Shown: positions 28,029 through 37,717, counted from the first letter of the stretch. The stretch: DNA of 64,000 nucleotides from an uncultured Rhodospirillaceae bacterium (GCA_945952105.1 CAMFGZ010000002.1:248001-312000); one strand, 5' to 3'. Translations and numbers: made by a program. Notes: generated by a model not told the origin, from the letters alone.

Positions 28029-28919
28029 ATGGAATCGGTGTCTTTCGACACGCTGACGTTCGACCATCCGACGGCCTCGCGGCCGGCGCGGGTTTCCGCG
28101 ACCCTGCATATTCCGGCGGACCGGCCGGAACCGGTCGCCTGCATGGTCATCCTGACCAGCAGCGCCGGGGTTCAGCGCCACCGCGAGCATTACTACGCCG
28201 ACCTCCTGAACGAGGCAGGTATTGCCGCACTGATCGTCGACAGTTTCAGAGGCCGCGGCGTGCGGCGCACGGTCGCCGACCAGACCCTGGTCTCGGCCGC
28301 CCAAATGGAGGGGGACGCCTTTGCCGCCCTCGCCCTCCTCCGCGCCGATCCCCGGATAGATCCGGCGCGGATCGGCATCATGGGGGTCTCCAAGGGCGGC
28401 GTTGCAACGCTGAACGCCGCCATCGCCGTCCGCCAGCGCTGGCGTGGCGGTTTCCCTCACCTGTTCGATCTCCACATTGCGCTCTGCCCCGGCGCGACGG
28501 CCCAGCATCGCGATCCGACCACCTACGGCCGGCCCATGTATTTCATGTTGGCCGCCAAGGACGATTACACGCCGGCGGAACTCGCCATCGAGTATGCCGA
28601 GCGCATGCGGGCCGCCGGGAACCGCCGGATCAAGGTCAAGATCTACGGGAGCGCCCATCACGGTTGGGAGTCGATCGGGCCGGTCTTCGACATCAAGGAC
28701 GCCGAGAACTGGGCGTGCTGCCGCAACCTGATCGAGGATGACGGCCGCCATTTCGTGCCAAGCCTCGGCCAGGCGCTGGAAGAACCGGACTTCCAGGCCT
28801 GGGCCAGAGCCCACTGCGTCACCCGGGGTGCCCGGGCGGGTGGCGGCACGTTCGAGTTGAAAGTCCGCGCCAGTGCCGATCTTTTGACCTTCCTGGCCGC
28901 CCACGGTTTCGTGGGCTGA
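28029..28919 (+). CDS. Dienelactone-hydrolase-like alpha/beta hydrolase
   Basis: The 296-residue protein is an alpha/beta hydrolase. The nucleophile elbow is GVSKGG with S121, the acid is D178 or D179 in MLAAKDDYT, and the histidine is H210/H211 in GSAHHGWE, a complete triad. The layout fits the dienelactone hydrolase family, but the classic Cys nucleophile is a Ser here, so it is probably an esterase rather than a dienelactone hydrolase. No signal peptide. Its stop shares a base with the start of the L,D-transpeptidase (TGATG), so the two are coupled. Confidence 0.83.
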   Translation: MESVSFDTLTFDHPTASRPARVSATLHIPADRPEPVACMVILTSSAGVQRHREHYYADLLNEAGIAALIVDSFRGRGVRRTVADQTLVSAAQMEGDAFAALALLRADPRIDPARIGIMGVSKGGVATLNAAIAVRQRWRGGFPHLFDLHIALCPGATAQHRDPTTYGRPMYFMLAAKDDYTPAELAIEYAERMRAAGNRRIKVKIYGSAHHGWESIGPVFDIKDAENWACCRNLIEDDGRHFVPSLGQALEEPDFQAWARAHCVTRGARAGGGTFELKVRASADLLTFLAAHGFVG

Positions 28920-30442
28920 TGGACGAATCGACCGATTCCGGCTATACCTCCGGTGTGATCCGCTTCAATTTTTTCGCCGCTTTCCTGGCGTTCGCGCTCT
29001 CTTTTTCGGGAGCTTCGTCCTCTTACGCCTCGGGCGTTCTGTGGACTGGATCTGGCCCCGCCACGGCACGCGCCGAGGCCCTGCTGAAGGCATTGCGCGC
29101 CGCCGGAGACCATGGGCTCGATCCCAAGTGGTACGGCATTGCCGACGTGGAGAAGGCGCTGGTCCCGGGTACCGATCCGGCCGCGGCGGAAGCGCTCCTT
29201 TCGGCGGCTTTCGTGGCCTATGCCAGCGACGTCTCGACCGGCCGCGTGCGCGCCAACCGCGTCGACAAGGATATCGACATCATCCAGCGCACGGCAGACA
29301 AGGCCGCCCTTCTGCAGGCGGCGGCCGACGCGCCCGACTTCGCGGCTTACCTGGAATCCCTGCCGCCCAAGGGTGACTACCCGGCCCTGCAAAAGGCGCT
29401 GGCCGCCTGGCGCGAGAAAAAGACCAGGACCACCTTCACGCCGATGCCCGACGGCACCGCGCTGAAGCCAAACATGATCGACGGCCGCGTGCCCACCCTG
29501 CGCAAGCGTCTCGCCGAACTCGACTTCACCGTGCCGCCGGCCGGCGCCGTGGCCGATCTCTACGACGAGCCACTGGTGGCCGTCGTGAAAGCCTACCAGG
29601 AGATGAAGGGCCTGACCGTCGACGGCGTCATCGGCGCCAAGACCGTGCGCTCGCTCAACACCACCATCGACGAGCGCATCGAGCAGATCGTCGCCAACCT
29701 GGAGCGTCGCCGCTGGCTGCCGGAGGATCTCGGCAGCCGCTTCGTCTACGTGAACACCGGCGACTACTCGATGATGTTCGTGAACGAGGGCAAGGTCGCC
29801 TTCCAGAGCCAGGTCATCGTCGGCACGCCGAAGGACCCGACGCCGGAAATCCAGTCGACCATGCGCGGCTTCCAGACCAACCCGTACTGGACGGTGCCGC
29901 CGTCGATCGCCGGCGAGGAGTACCTGCCGATCCTGCGCCGCGATCCCAACGCGCTGGCCGGCAGCGGCTTCAAGATCTTCGCGAGCTGGAACAACGACGA
30001 CGAGATCGATCCCAACACCATCGACTGGAGTTCGATCCATCCCAAGGCCTTTCCGTACCGTATCCGGCAGGATTCGGGCGCGTCGAACGCGCTGGGCTAC
30101 ATCTTCTTCCCGTTCGCCAACAAGTACGGGATTTACATGCACGACACGGCCAGCCGCTGGCTGTTCACCGAAGGCAGCCGCAACTTCAGCCATGGCTGCA
30201 TCCGCCTGCAGAACCCGCTCGACTTCGTGGAGAAGGTCTTCAACGGCAAGAATGGCTTCAGCAAGGAACGGGTCCAGCAGGTGATCAACGCGAACCAGCA
30301 GGCTCATTACACCTTCCCCGAGCCGATCACGCTCTACGTGACCTACCGCACGGTCAGCGCCAACGCCGAGGGCGTGCCGACCTTCCGCGACGATGTCTAC
30401 GGCCGCGACAAGCGCGTCGTGCGGGCGATGGCCAAGCCCTGA
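28919..30442 (+). CDS. YcbB-type L,D-transpeptidase
   Basis: Peptidoglycan cross-linking enzyme making 3-3 bonds. The 507-residue protein has a hydrophobic export segment at about 15-37, a scaffold domain, a PG_binding_1 domain around 205-250 (VVKAYQEMKGLTVDGVIGAKT) and a YkuD catalytic domain with HDTASRWLF and SHGCIRL (nucleophile C427). This domain order is that of YcbB/LdtD. The start overlaps the upstream hydrolase stop by one base. Two tandem hairpins lie between it and the convergent rarA. Confidence 0.92.
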   Translation: MDESTDSGYTSGVIRFNFFAAFLAFALSFSGASSSYASGVLWTGSGPATARAEALLKALRAAGDHGLDPKWYGIADVEKALVPGTDPAAAEALLSAAFVAYASDVSTGRVRANRVDKDIDIIQRTADKAALLQAAADAPDFAAYLESLPPKGDYPALQKALAAWREKKTRTTFTPMPDGTALKPNMIDGRVPTLRKRLAELDFTVPPAGAVADLYDEPLVAVVKAYQEMKGLTVDGVIGAKTVRSLNTTIDERIEQIVANLERRRWLPEDLGSRFVYVNTGDYSMMFVNEGKVAFQSQVIVGTPKDPTPEIQSTMRGFQTNPYWTVPPSIAGEEYLPILRRDPNALAGSGFKIFASWNNDDEIDPNTIDWSSIHPKAFPYRIRQDSGASNALGYIFFPFANKYGIYMHDTASRWLFTEGSRNFSHGCIRLQNPLDFVEKVFNGKNGFSKERVQQVINANQQAHYTFPEPITLYVTYRTVSANAEGVPTFRDDVYGRDKRVVRAMAKP

Positions 30443-30477
30443 GGCATAGGACCGATCGTTCGTCCCTCGGCGCTCCC

Positions 30478-30529
30478 GGACATCGTTTCACGATGTCCTG
30501 ACGCTCTGAAGCCGAACTCCGCTCGGCTT
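30478..30529. terminator. Two tandem hairpins between convergent ldt and rarA
   Basis: GGACATCG/CGATGTCC (30478-30498, 5-base loop) and AAGCCGA/TCGGCTT (30509-30529, 7-base loop) are perfect stems in the 85-base gap. The second ends at the rarA stop codon. No long U-tract follows either, so termination is likely bidirectional and Rho-assisted, if it occurs. Confidence 0.45.
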
Positions 30530-31817
30530 AACGCTTCTTCTCCCTGAGCTTCTTCCAGTACTCGAGGCGCTTCACGATCTCGCGCTCGAAGCCGCGTTCG
30601 ACCGGTTGGTAGAACTCCTCGCGCGCCATCCCGTCGGGGAAGTAGTTCTGGCCCGAGAAGCCATCGGCGGCATTGTGGTCGTACTCGTAGCCCTTGCCGT
30701 AGCCGATTTCCTTCATGAGCTTGGTCGGCGCGTTCAGGATGTGCATCGGCGGCGTCAGGGAGCCGTGGGTCTTGGCGGAACGCTTGGCGGCCCCGAAGGC
30801 GACATAGCCCGCGTTCGATTTCGGCGCCGTACCGAGATAGATCACCGCCTGGGCGATCGCGAGTTCGCCCTCGGGTGAGCCCAGCCGATCGTAGGTCTCC
30901 CACGCCGCCAACGTCTGGGTCAGCGCCTGCGGATCGGCCATGCCGATATCCTCGACGGCGAAGCGTACGAGGCGGCGGGCGATGTATTTCGGGTCCTCGC
31001 CGCCGTCGAGCATGCGCGCGAACCAGTAGAGAGCGGCATCGACGTCCGACCCACGCAGCGACTTGTGCAGCGCGCTGATCAGGTTGTAGTGCGCCTCCTG
31101 CGTCTTGTCGTAGAGCGGCGCCCGCTTCTGCAGGAGCGTCGCCAGCCGCGACGGTGGCACCGGTCCCTTGTCCTTGAGCTGGGCGAGCTGCTCGGCGAGG
31201 CCGATCATGTAGCGGCCATCGCCGTCGGCCATCGCGAACAGCGCCTGGCGTCCCGTTTCGTCGATCGGCAGCTTGCGCCCCAGCGCCTCTTCCGCCCGCG
31301 CCAGCACCGCCGACAGCGCATTGTCGTCGAGCCGGCGCAGCACCAGCACCTGGCACCGCGACAGGAGCGCGGCATTCAGCTCGAAGGACGGGTTCTCCGT
31401 CGTGGCGCCGATCAGCGTCACCGTGCCGTCCTCGACATAAGGCAGGAAGCCGTCCTGCTGGGCGCGGTTGAAGCGATGGATCTCGTCGACGAACAACAGC
31501 GTGCCCTTGCCGTCCTTGCGGCGCTGGCGAGCCGCCTCGAACACGCGGCGCAGGTCGGCGACGCCCGAGAAGACCGCCGAAAGCGGCTCGAAATGAAGGT
31601 CCACGGACTCGGCCAGCAGGCGCGCGATCGTGGTCTTGCCGCAGCCTGGCGGCCCCCAGAGGATCAGCGATCCAAGCTTGCGGGCCTCCAGCATGCGGCC
31701 GAGCGGCCCCTCGGGACCCAGCAGGTGATCCTGCCCCAGGATCTCGCCCAGCGTCCTGGGACGCAGGCGTTCGGCCAGCGGAGTCGGTGCAAGCGAGGCG
31801 AAGAGTTCAGCCGGCAC
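30528..31817 (-). CDS. rarA: Replication-associated recombination protein RarA (MgsA)
   Basis: AAA+ ATPase that acts at stalled replication forks. The protein is 429 residues from a GTG at 31815-31817: Walker A GPPGCGKTT (55-63), Walker B LLFVDEIHRFN (D111-E112), sensor 1 GATTENPSF, and the MgsA C-terminal region (AHYNLISALHKSLRGSD, ARRLVRFAVEDIGMADPQAL). The GTG is the first plausible start after the degP stop 20 bases upstream; the frame has no ATG there. It is probably co-transcribed with degP. Confidence 0.93.
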   Translation of the reverse strand: MPAELFASLAPTPLAERLRPRTLGEILGQDHLLGPEGPLGRMLEARKLGSLILWGPPGCGKTTIARLLAESVDLHFEPLSAVFSGVADLRRVFEAARQRRKDGKGTLLFVDEIHRFNRAQQDGFLPYVEDGTVTLIGATTENPSFELNAALLSRCQVLVLRRLDDNALSAVLARAEEALGRKLPIDETGRQALFAMADGDGRYMIGLAEQLAQLKDKGPVPPSRLATLLQKRAPLYDKTQEAHYNLISALHKSLRGSDVDAALYWFARMLDGGEDPKYIARRLVRFAVEDIGMADPQALTQTLAAWETYDRLGSPEGELAIAQAVIYLGTAPKSNAGYVAFGAAKRSAKTHGSLTPPMHILNAPTKLMKEIGYGKGYEYDHNAADGFSGQNYFPDGMAREEFYQPVERGFEREIVKRLEYWKKLREKKR

Positions 31818-31837
31818 GGCCCGACGCCACCATGGGA

Positions 31838-33211
31838 TCAGCGGAACTGGACGGGAAACACCACCCCGTCGCGGCCGACGTTGATGCTGTTGATGCCGGC
31901 GGCAACGCGCTTCTTGAGGTCGGCGACGCTCTTCACCTCCTGGCCGTTGACCGCCAGGATCATGTCGCCCGGACGCACGAAACGGCCGGCATAGGCGCCG
32001 GGCTTCACCTCGACGATCACGATGCCGGGACGCCATTCGGTCAGACCCATCTCCTCGGCGACGGCCGGCGACATGTTGACCACCGAAGCGCCGGAGAGCG
32101 GCTGGCGACCATCGAGCTGCGACAGGTCACGCGGCGGATCCTCGGGCGGCGCGGCGAGCTTCAACTGCACGACCTGCTCCTTGCCGCCACGCACGATCTT
32201 CACCGGCACGGTGGCGTCGACGTTGAGCGTGGAGAGCCGAAAGCGCAGCGCTGCCTCGTCGTCGATCGCCTGTTCGCGTATGCCCACGATCACATCGTTG
32301 CGCTTCAGGCCGGCATCGGCGCCAGGGCCGTTGGCATAAACCTCCTTGACCACGAGCCCGGCGGGCCGGGCCAGGCCGAAGCCCGAGGCGAGATCGGGAG
32401 TTACCCGCTGCATGCTGACGCCGAGCCACGGCCGCACGATCCGGCCGCCGGTCGTGCCGGTCGAGATCATTCGCTCGACGATGTTGGAGGGCGTGGCGAA
32501 GCCGATCCCGACCGAGCCGCCGGTCTGCGAGTAGATCGCCGTATTGATGCCGATCAGCCGCCCATCCAGCGAGACCAGCGCGCCGCCTGAATTGCCCGGG
32601 TTGATGGCCGCATCGGTCTGCAGGAAGAAGTTCGAGTCGTTGATCCCGCCGGCGCTGCGCGCCACCGCCGAGACGATGCCGCTGGTCACGGTCTGGTTCA
32701 GGCCGAAGGGATTCCCGATGGCCAGCACCACGTCGCCGACCTCGATCGAGTCGGAATCGCGCAGCTCGAGGAACGGGAACTTCTCCTCCGCGCCCTCGAT
32801 GCGCAGGAGCGCCAAGTCATAGCGCTCGTCCTGCGTGACGAGCTTGGCCTCGAACTCGCGACGGTCGGCCAGCACGATACGGATTTCGTCGGCCCCCTTC
32901 ACGACATGGGCGTTGGTGACGATCAGGCCGTCGGGACGCACCAGCACGCCGGAACCCAGGGAGTTCTGCACCCGGTCGCCCCCCTGCTGGGGCACGCCCG
33001 GGAAAGGGAACGGCAGGCGGCGCTGCACCCGGGCAGTGGTGGTCGTGTAGATGTTGACCACGGCCGGGGAGACCTTCTTGACCAGCGGCGCATAGGAATA
33101 GGCAAGCTCGGTGCGCGAGCTGGGGAGCCCTTGGGCCAAAGCCGCCTCCGGCGCCGCCGTCGCCGCACCGCATCCCACGAGAACCGCCGCCAGAATTACC
33201 CGCCGAATCAT
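31838..33211 (-). CDS. degP: DegP/DegQ-type periplasmic serine protease
   Basis: HtrA-family protease and chaperone for misfolded envelope proteins. The 457-residue protein has a signal peptide at 1-27 ending AALAQG, a trypsin-like domain with triad H102 (TNAHVV), D132 (YDLALL) and S208 (GNSGGAL), and two PDZ domains at about 265-350 and 370-455. It lacks the Q-linker expansion of E. coli DegP and is nearer DegQ in length. It is divergent from the TctC gene and is followed by rarA after 20 bases. Confidence 0.92.
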   Translation of the reverse strand: MIRRVILAAVLVGCGAATAAPEAALAQGLPSSRTELAYSYAPLVKKVSPAVVNIYTTTTARVQRRLPFPFPGVPQQGGDRVQNSLGSGVLVRPDGLIVTNAHVVKGADEIRIVLADRREFEAKLVTQDERYDLALLRIEGAEEKFPFLELRDSDSIEVGDVVLAIGNPFGLNQTVTSGIVSAVARSAGGINDSNFFLQTDAAINPGNSGGALVSLDGRLIGINTAIYSQTGGSVGIGFATPSNIVERMISTGTTGGRIVRPWLGVSMQRVTPDLASGFGLARPAGLVVKEVYANGPGADAGLKRNDVIVGIREQAIDDEAALRFRLSTLNVDATVPVKIVRGGKEQVVQLKLAAPPEDPPRDLSQLDGRQPLSGASVVNMSPAVAEEMGLTEWRPGIVIVEVKPGAYAGRFVRPGDMILAVNGQEVKSVADLKKRVAAGINSINVGRDGVVFPVQFR

Positions 33212-33277
33212 ACAGACACTCCTTGGTCGGGCCGGATTTGCGGACTCTCTTATGGCAAATCAAGGGCCGATTGAGGC

Positions 33278-33292
33278 TGGCATATCGATTGC
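33278..33292 (+). promoter_or_regulatory. Candidate sigma54 promoter of the TctC gene
   Basis: TGGCATATCGATTGC matches the sigma54 core (TGGCA, then six bases, then TTGC) with exactly 12 bases between GG and GC. The predicted start near 33304 leaves a leader of about 43 bases. The next base is A (TTGCA), also favourable. No enhancer-binding protein gene is nearby. Confidence 0.5.
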
Positions 33293-33346
33293 ACGGCTTC
33301 GGTACAACGCGCCAGCCATTGGCGCGAGGGGAAACCGGAGAGCTTC

Positions 33347-34348
33347 ATGAAACTGACCCGTCGTACCGTCCTGGCCGGATCGGCCGCCGTCCTCGGCTCG
33401 TCGCTGGCCGCGCCCGCCGTCAAGGCAAGCCCCGGCTGGCCGACCAAGCAGCCGATCAAGCTGATCGCCACTTTCCCGCCCGGCGGCACCGCCGACACGA
33501 TCTCCCGCATTCTGGCCCCCAAGCTCTCGGCCGCGCTCGGCACGCAGGTGGTGGTCGAGAACCGGCCCGGCGCCGGCGGCACGATCGGCTCGGACCTTGC
33601 CGCCAAGGCCGCGCCGGACGGCTACACGCTGGTCATCTCCCATGCCTCTCCGCTGGGCATTGCGCCCGGCATCTATCCGAAGCTGCCGTACAACGTGGTG
33701 ACCGATTTCACCCACGTGACCCTGATCGGCCACACGCCGAACGTCCTGATCGTGCCGGGCGATTCGCCCTACAAGACGCTGGCCGACTACATTGCCGCCG
33801 CCAAGGCCAAGCCCGACGAGATCGCCTTCGGCAGCTCCGGCATCGGCTCCAACACCCATCTGATGGGCGAACTGCTGGGTACCCTGGCCGGCGTCAAGCT
33901 GAAGCATGTCCCCTACCGCGGCTCCGCGCCGTCGCTGCAGGACATGCTGGCCGGCGCCATCCCCTCGATGTTCGACCCGATCACGACCAACGTGCCGCAC
34001 ATCAATTCCGGCAAGGTCCGCCTGCTGGCGGTCAGCTCGGACAAGCGCCTCGACATGTACCCGAACGCACCGACCTTCGCCGAGCAGGGCTTCCCGAAGC
34101 TCACCACCTCGACCTGGGTCGGCATTTCGGGCCCCAAGGGCATGTCGCCGGACGTCGTGGCGCGGCTCTATGACGAGCTGCAGAAGGCCTACAAGGCGCC
34201 CGAGGTCGTGGAACGCTTCAAGGACGTGGTGTTGCTGCCTGGCGACAAGCCGATGACGCCGGCCGAATACACGGCCTTCGTCGGCGAGTTCGCCACCCTG
34301 TGGGCCGGCGTCAGCAAGTCTGCCGGCATCGAGCTCGAACTGGGCTGA
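33347..34348 (+). CDS. TctC/Bug-family periplasmic substrate-binding protein
   Basis: Tripartite tricarboxylate transporter receptor of the Bug family, binding a carboxylate in the periplasm. The 333-residue protein has a Tat-like signal (TRRTVLAGSAAVLGSSLAAPAVKA, in parts) and typical landmarks: ATFPPGGTADTISRI, ENRPGAGGTIGSD, DGYTLVISHASPLGI and GSNTHLMGELLG. GGAG precedes the ATG. No TctA or TctB membrane gene is adjacent, so it is an orphan. It has a sigma54-like promoter. Its stop abuts the convergent reductase stop with no gap (TGATCA). Confidence 0.92.
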   Translation: MKLTRRTVLAGSAAVLGSSLAAPAVKASPGWPTKQPIKLIATFPPGGTADTISRILAPKLSAALGTQVVVENRPGAGGTIGSDLAAKAAPDGYTLVISHASPLGIAPGIYPKLPYNVVTDFTHVTLIGHTPNVLIVPGDSPYKTLADYIAAAKAKPDEIAFGSSGIGSNTHLMGELLGTLAGVKLKHVPYRGSAPSLQDMLAGAIPSMFDPITTNVPHINSGKVRLLAVSSDKRLDMYPNAPTFAEQGFPKLTTSTWVGISGPKGMSPDVVARLYDELQKAYKAPEVVERFKDVVLLPGDKPMTPAEYTAFVGEFATLWAGVSKSAGIELELG

Positions 34349-35329
34349 TCAGTTCGCCAGCAGGCCTCGGGTTTGCGCGAAGAGACGCGTGAGCCCGAGC
34401 AAGGCGTCGATGTTCGGCGTCGGCACTCCGGTGCGACGGCCGAGTTCGTGGACGGCCGTCACGATGGCGTCGAGTTCGATCGGCTTTCCGCGCTCGACGT
34501 CGACCAGCATGGATGTCTTGAAGGCCCCCAGCTCTCGCGTGATCGCGTGGCGCGCCTCCGGATCCTGGTCGATGCGGCAGCCGATCCGGGCGCCGATGGA
34601 AGAGGCTTCCAGCATGACGGCGGAGCAGAAGCCGCGCACCAGCGGATCGTCGAGCATGCGGTCGCCGGTGGCGCCGGTGATCGCCGACACCGGGTTCATC
34701 GTCATGTTGCCCCAGAGCTTGTACCAGATGTCGTGACGGATCGAGGGCGACGAGGTGACGTCGAAGCCAGCTCTCGCCAGCAACCCATGCACGGCCGCGA
34801 GCCGCGCCGAGGCCGAGCCGTCCGGCTCGCCGACGATCAAGCCCATGCCGTTGCGATGCTGGACGAGGCCGGGCTCGGCCGTCGCGGCGCTGAGATGCAC
34901 GACACAGCCGATCACATGGCGCAGCGGAATCGCGCGGGCAATGGCGCCGCCGGGATCGACGCTTTGCAGGGGCTGATTGCCGAGGCCCGTCAGTCCTTGC
35001 GAGAACCACCACGGCACGCCGTTCATGGCGGGCATCACGATCGTGTCCGGCTTGAGCAGCGGGCCGACCTGTGTCGCGAGCGCCGCCATGGCCGGCGCCT
35101 TCACCGCGACGACCACGACATCCTGCGGGCCGAGTTCTTGCGCGTCTGACGAAGCCTGCGCCTTGCCGGTGACGAGCGTCTCGCCCTGCCTGAGCCGCCA
35201 GCCGCTCGCGTTCAATGCCGCGAGCGTCTCGCCGCGGGCCAGCGCACTCACCTCGGAGTCCGTATGCGCGGCCAACCGCGCCCCGATCAGACCGCCGATC
35301 GCGCCGGCGCCAACGATGCAGACTCTCAT
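34349..35329 (-). CDS. 2-dehydropantoate 2-reductase family protein
   Basis: NAD(P)-dependent reductase of the PanE fold; true PanE reduces ketopantoate in pantothenate synthesis. From ATG 35327-35329 it has 326 residues: Rossmann motif GAGAIGG near the N-terminus, VVAVKAPA, and the all-helical C-domain with DIWYKLWGNMTMNPVSAITG. At this family level the substrate is unclear, since several alphaproteobacterial paralogues exist, so no symbol is given. It starts four bases after the nrdJ stop on the same strand. Confidence 0.85.
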   Translation of the reverse strand: MRVCIVGAGAIGGLIGARLAAHTDSEVSALARGETLAALNASGWRLRQGETLVTGKAQASSDAQELGPQDVVVVAVKAPAMAALATQVGPLLKPDTIVMPAMNGVPWWFSQGLTGLGNQPLQSVDPGGAIARAIPLRHVIGCVVHLSAATAEPGLVQHRNGMGLIVGEPDGSASARLAAVHGLLARAGFDVTSSPSIRHDIWYKLWGNMTMNPVSAITGATGDRMLDDPLVRGFCSAVMLEASSIGARIGCRIDQDPEARHAITRELGAFKTSMLVDVERGKPIELDAIVTAVHELGRRTGVPTPNIDALLGLTRLFAQTRGLLAN

Positions 35330-35333
35330 GGAA

Positions 35334-37673
35334 CTAACCGCAGCGCGAATAGCCACAGTTCAGGCAGACGTCGCAGCCTTCCTGATGGCTGAGCGCCGCC
35401 GCGCCGCAATTGGGACACTGGCCCATCGCCTTGGCCGAACTCGCGGAGATCGAAGGCGACTGCAAGCCCTCCCCGCTGCCAGCGGCCTTGCGCAGGCGCT
35501 CCTCGGCGGGATCGATCAGCCGGGGCGATTCGGACGGCGACAGGAAACCGATCTCGACCAGGTGGCGCTCGATCACGCCGCCTATCGCGGCCAGCAGTGA
35601 GGGCACGTAGCGGCCTTCCATCCACTGTCCGCCTCGCGGATCGAACACGGCCTTCAGCTCCTCGACGATGAACGAGATGTCGCCGCCGCGGCGGAACACC
35701 GCCGAGATCATGCGCGTCAGCGCCACCGTCCAGGCATAGTGCTCCATGTTCTTGGAGTTGATGAAGATCTCGAACGGCCGCCGCCGCCCATCCTGCATCA
35801 GGTCGTTGATGGTGATGTAGATGGCATGGTCGCTGCCCGGCCATTTGATCTTGTAGGTCCGGCCCGGCAGGTCCTGCGGCCGGTCGAGCGGCTGGGCGAT
35901 GTAGACGACGCTATCGTCCGTCGCGGGCACCAGCGCGCGCGGCTGCGCTTCCACCGGCGCAACCTCGGCTGGCTTCACTTCGAGTACCGCGCCGGTAACG
36001 TCGTTGGGCCGGTAGGTCGTGCAGCCCTTGCAGCCCTGCGCATAGGCCTCCTCGTAGACGCCCTTGAAGGCCTCGAAGGAGATGTCGCGCGGCAAGTTGA
36101 TCGTCTTGGAGATCGAGCTGTCGACGTAATCCTGTGCCGCAGCCTGCATCGCGAGATGGTCGGCCGGGGTCAGCGTCTGGGCGTCGACGAACACGTCCGA
36201 CGGCGGCGCTTCGTTACCCCTGAGGTCCCGCCAGACGCGGAAGGCGAAATCGTCGACGCTCTCCTCGCGCTTGGTCCCGTCGGGCTGCAGCACGTGTCGC
36301 ACATAGCTGAAGGCGAAGACGGGCTCGATACCCGACGAGACATTGTCGGCCAGCAGCGAAATCGTGCCCGTCGGTGCGATCGAGTTCAGCAGCGCGTTGC
36401 GGATGCCGTAGCGGCCGATCGCCGTCCGCGCCTCCTCGGGCAAAGCCTTGATCGTCTCGCCCGCGAGATACTTGCCACGATCGTAGAGCGCAAAGCTGCC
36501 CTTCTCCGCGGCGATGTCCGCCGACGCGATGTAGGAGAGGCGTTGCACGGCCCCAAGCCACTCGCGCGTCAGCCGGACCGCCTCGGGCGAGCCGTAGCGC
36601 ACGCCGCAGAAGATCAGCGCATCGGCCAGCCCAGTGACGCCGAGACCGATGCGGCGCTTCGCCTTGGCCTCTTTCTCCTGCTGCGGCAGCGGAAAGCGCG
36701 AGACGTCGATCACGTTGTCGAGCATGCGCACGGCCAGCGGCACCAGCCGCTCCAGCGCCTCGATGTCCAACCCGGCCTGAGGCGTGAACGGCGCCTTCAC
36801 CAGCGTAGCGAGATTGATCGAACCCAGCAGGCAGGCGCCGTACGGCGGCAAGGGCTGTTCGCCACAGGGGTTCGTAGCCTGGATGCTCTCGCAGTAACGC
36901 AGGTTGTTCCGTCGGTTCACACGGTCGATGAAGATGACGCCGGGCTCGGCCACCTCATAGGTCGCGCGCATGATGCGCTCCCACAGGGCACTGGCCTTCA
37001 CCGTCCGGAACGTCCTGCCGCCGAACACCAGCGGCCAGTCGGCATCGTCGGCGACCGCCTTCATGAAGGCATCGGTGACCAGCACAGAGACGTTGAACAT
37101 GCGCAGCCGCTTGGGGTCGCGCTTGGCGTCGATGAACGCCTCGATGTCGGGATGGTCGCAACGCAGGGTGGCCATCATGGCACCGCGGCGCGAACCCGCG
37201 CTCATGATGGTGCGGCACATCGCGTCCCAGACGTCCATGAACGACAGCGGACCCGAGGCGTCGGCACCGACACCCAGCACCGGGGCGCCCTGCGGCCGCA
37301 GGCTCGAGAAGTCGTGCCCGATGCCGCCCCCCTGCTGCATGGTGAGGGCCGCCTCGCGCAGGTTCTCGAAGATGCCCGACATGTCGTCGGGGATGGTGCC
37401 CATGACGAAGCAATTGAAGAGCGTGACGCTGCGGCCGGTACCGGCCCCCGCGATCACCCGGCCGGCCGGCAGGAACTTGAAGCCCGACAGCGCCTCGTGG
37501 AAGCGTCCGGCCCAGAGCTCCGGGTCGCGCTCCGGTGCCGCCAGCGCCCGCGCCACCCGCCACCAGGTCGCGTCGAGGTCAGCATCGGGCGGAAGTTCGC
37601 CCTGCTTACCCGGCGCGGCCTTGAAGCGGTATTTCATGTCCCAGATTCGCTGGGAGACCGGAGCCCATTCCAT
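35334..37673 (-). CDS. nrdJ: Adenosylcobalamin-dependent (class II) ribonucleoside-diphosphate reductase
   Basis: Makes deoxyribonucleotides using a coenzyme B12 radical, without oxygen or an iron cofactor. The 779-residue protein has the ten-stranded barrel landmarks: FNCFVMGTIPDD, GGGIGHDFSSLRP, the finger-loop NPCGEQPLPPYGACLLGSINL and APTGTISLLADNVSSGIEPVF. A C-terminal zinc-ribbon (CPNC, CDVCLNCGYSRC) is typical of class II enzymes and carries the reducing cysteines. The corrinoid adenosyltransferase at 54490 would provide the cofactor. No cobalamin riboswitch is seen in the 44-base gap to plsC. Confidence 0.95.
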   Translation of the reverse strand: MEWAPVSQRIWDMKYRFKAAPGKQGELPPDADLDATWWRVARALAAPERDPELWAGRFHEALSGFKFLPAGRVIAGAGTGRSVTLFNCFVMGTIPDDMSGIFENLREAALTMQQGGGIGHDFSSLRPQGAPVLGVGADASGPLSFMDVWDAMCRTIMSAGSRRGAMMATLRCDHPDIEAFIDAKRDPKRLRMFNVSVLVTDAFMKAVADDADWPLVFGGRTFRTVKASALWERIMRATYEVAEPGVIFIDRVNRRNNLRYCESIQATNPCGEQPLPPYGACLLGSINLATLVKAPFTPQAGLDIEALERLVPLAVRMLDNVIDVSRFPLPQQEKEAKAKRRIGLGVTGLADALIFCGVRYGSPEAVRLTREWLGAVQRLSYIASADIAAEKGSFALYDRGKYLAGETIKALPEEARTAIGRYGIRNALLNSIAPTGTISLLADNVSSGIEPVFAFSYVRHVLQPDGTKREESVDDFAFRVWRDLRGNEAPPSDVFVDAQTLTPADHLAMQAAAQDYVDSSISKTINLPRDISFEAFKGVYEEAYAQGCKGCTTYRPNDVTGAVLEVKPAEVAPVEAQPRALVPATDDSVVYIAQPLDRPQDLPGRTYKIKWPGSDHAIYITINDLMQDGRRRPFEIFINSKNMEHYAWTVALTRMISAVFRRGGDISFIVEELKAVFDPRGGQWMEGRYVPSLLAAIGGVIERHLVEIGFLSPSESPRLIDPAEERLRKAAGSGEGLQSPSISASSAKAMGQCPNCGAAALSHQEGCDVCLNCGYSRCG

Positions 37674-37717
37674 CCGGAAAAAGTAGGCCCAAGGCCCGAC
37701 GATATCAACAGATCGTT

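Noticed and set aside
37674..37717. Cobalamin riboswitch for class II ribonucleotide reductase
   Set aside because: The gap to plsC is only 44 bases, too short for the element, and no B12 box is seen.
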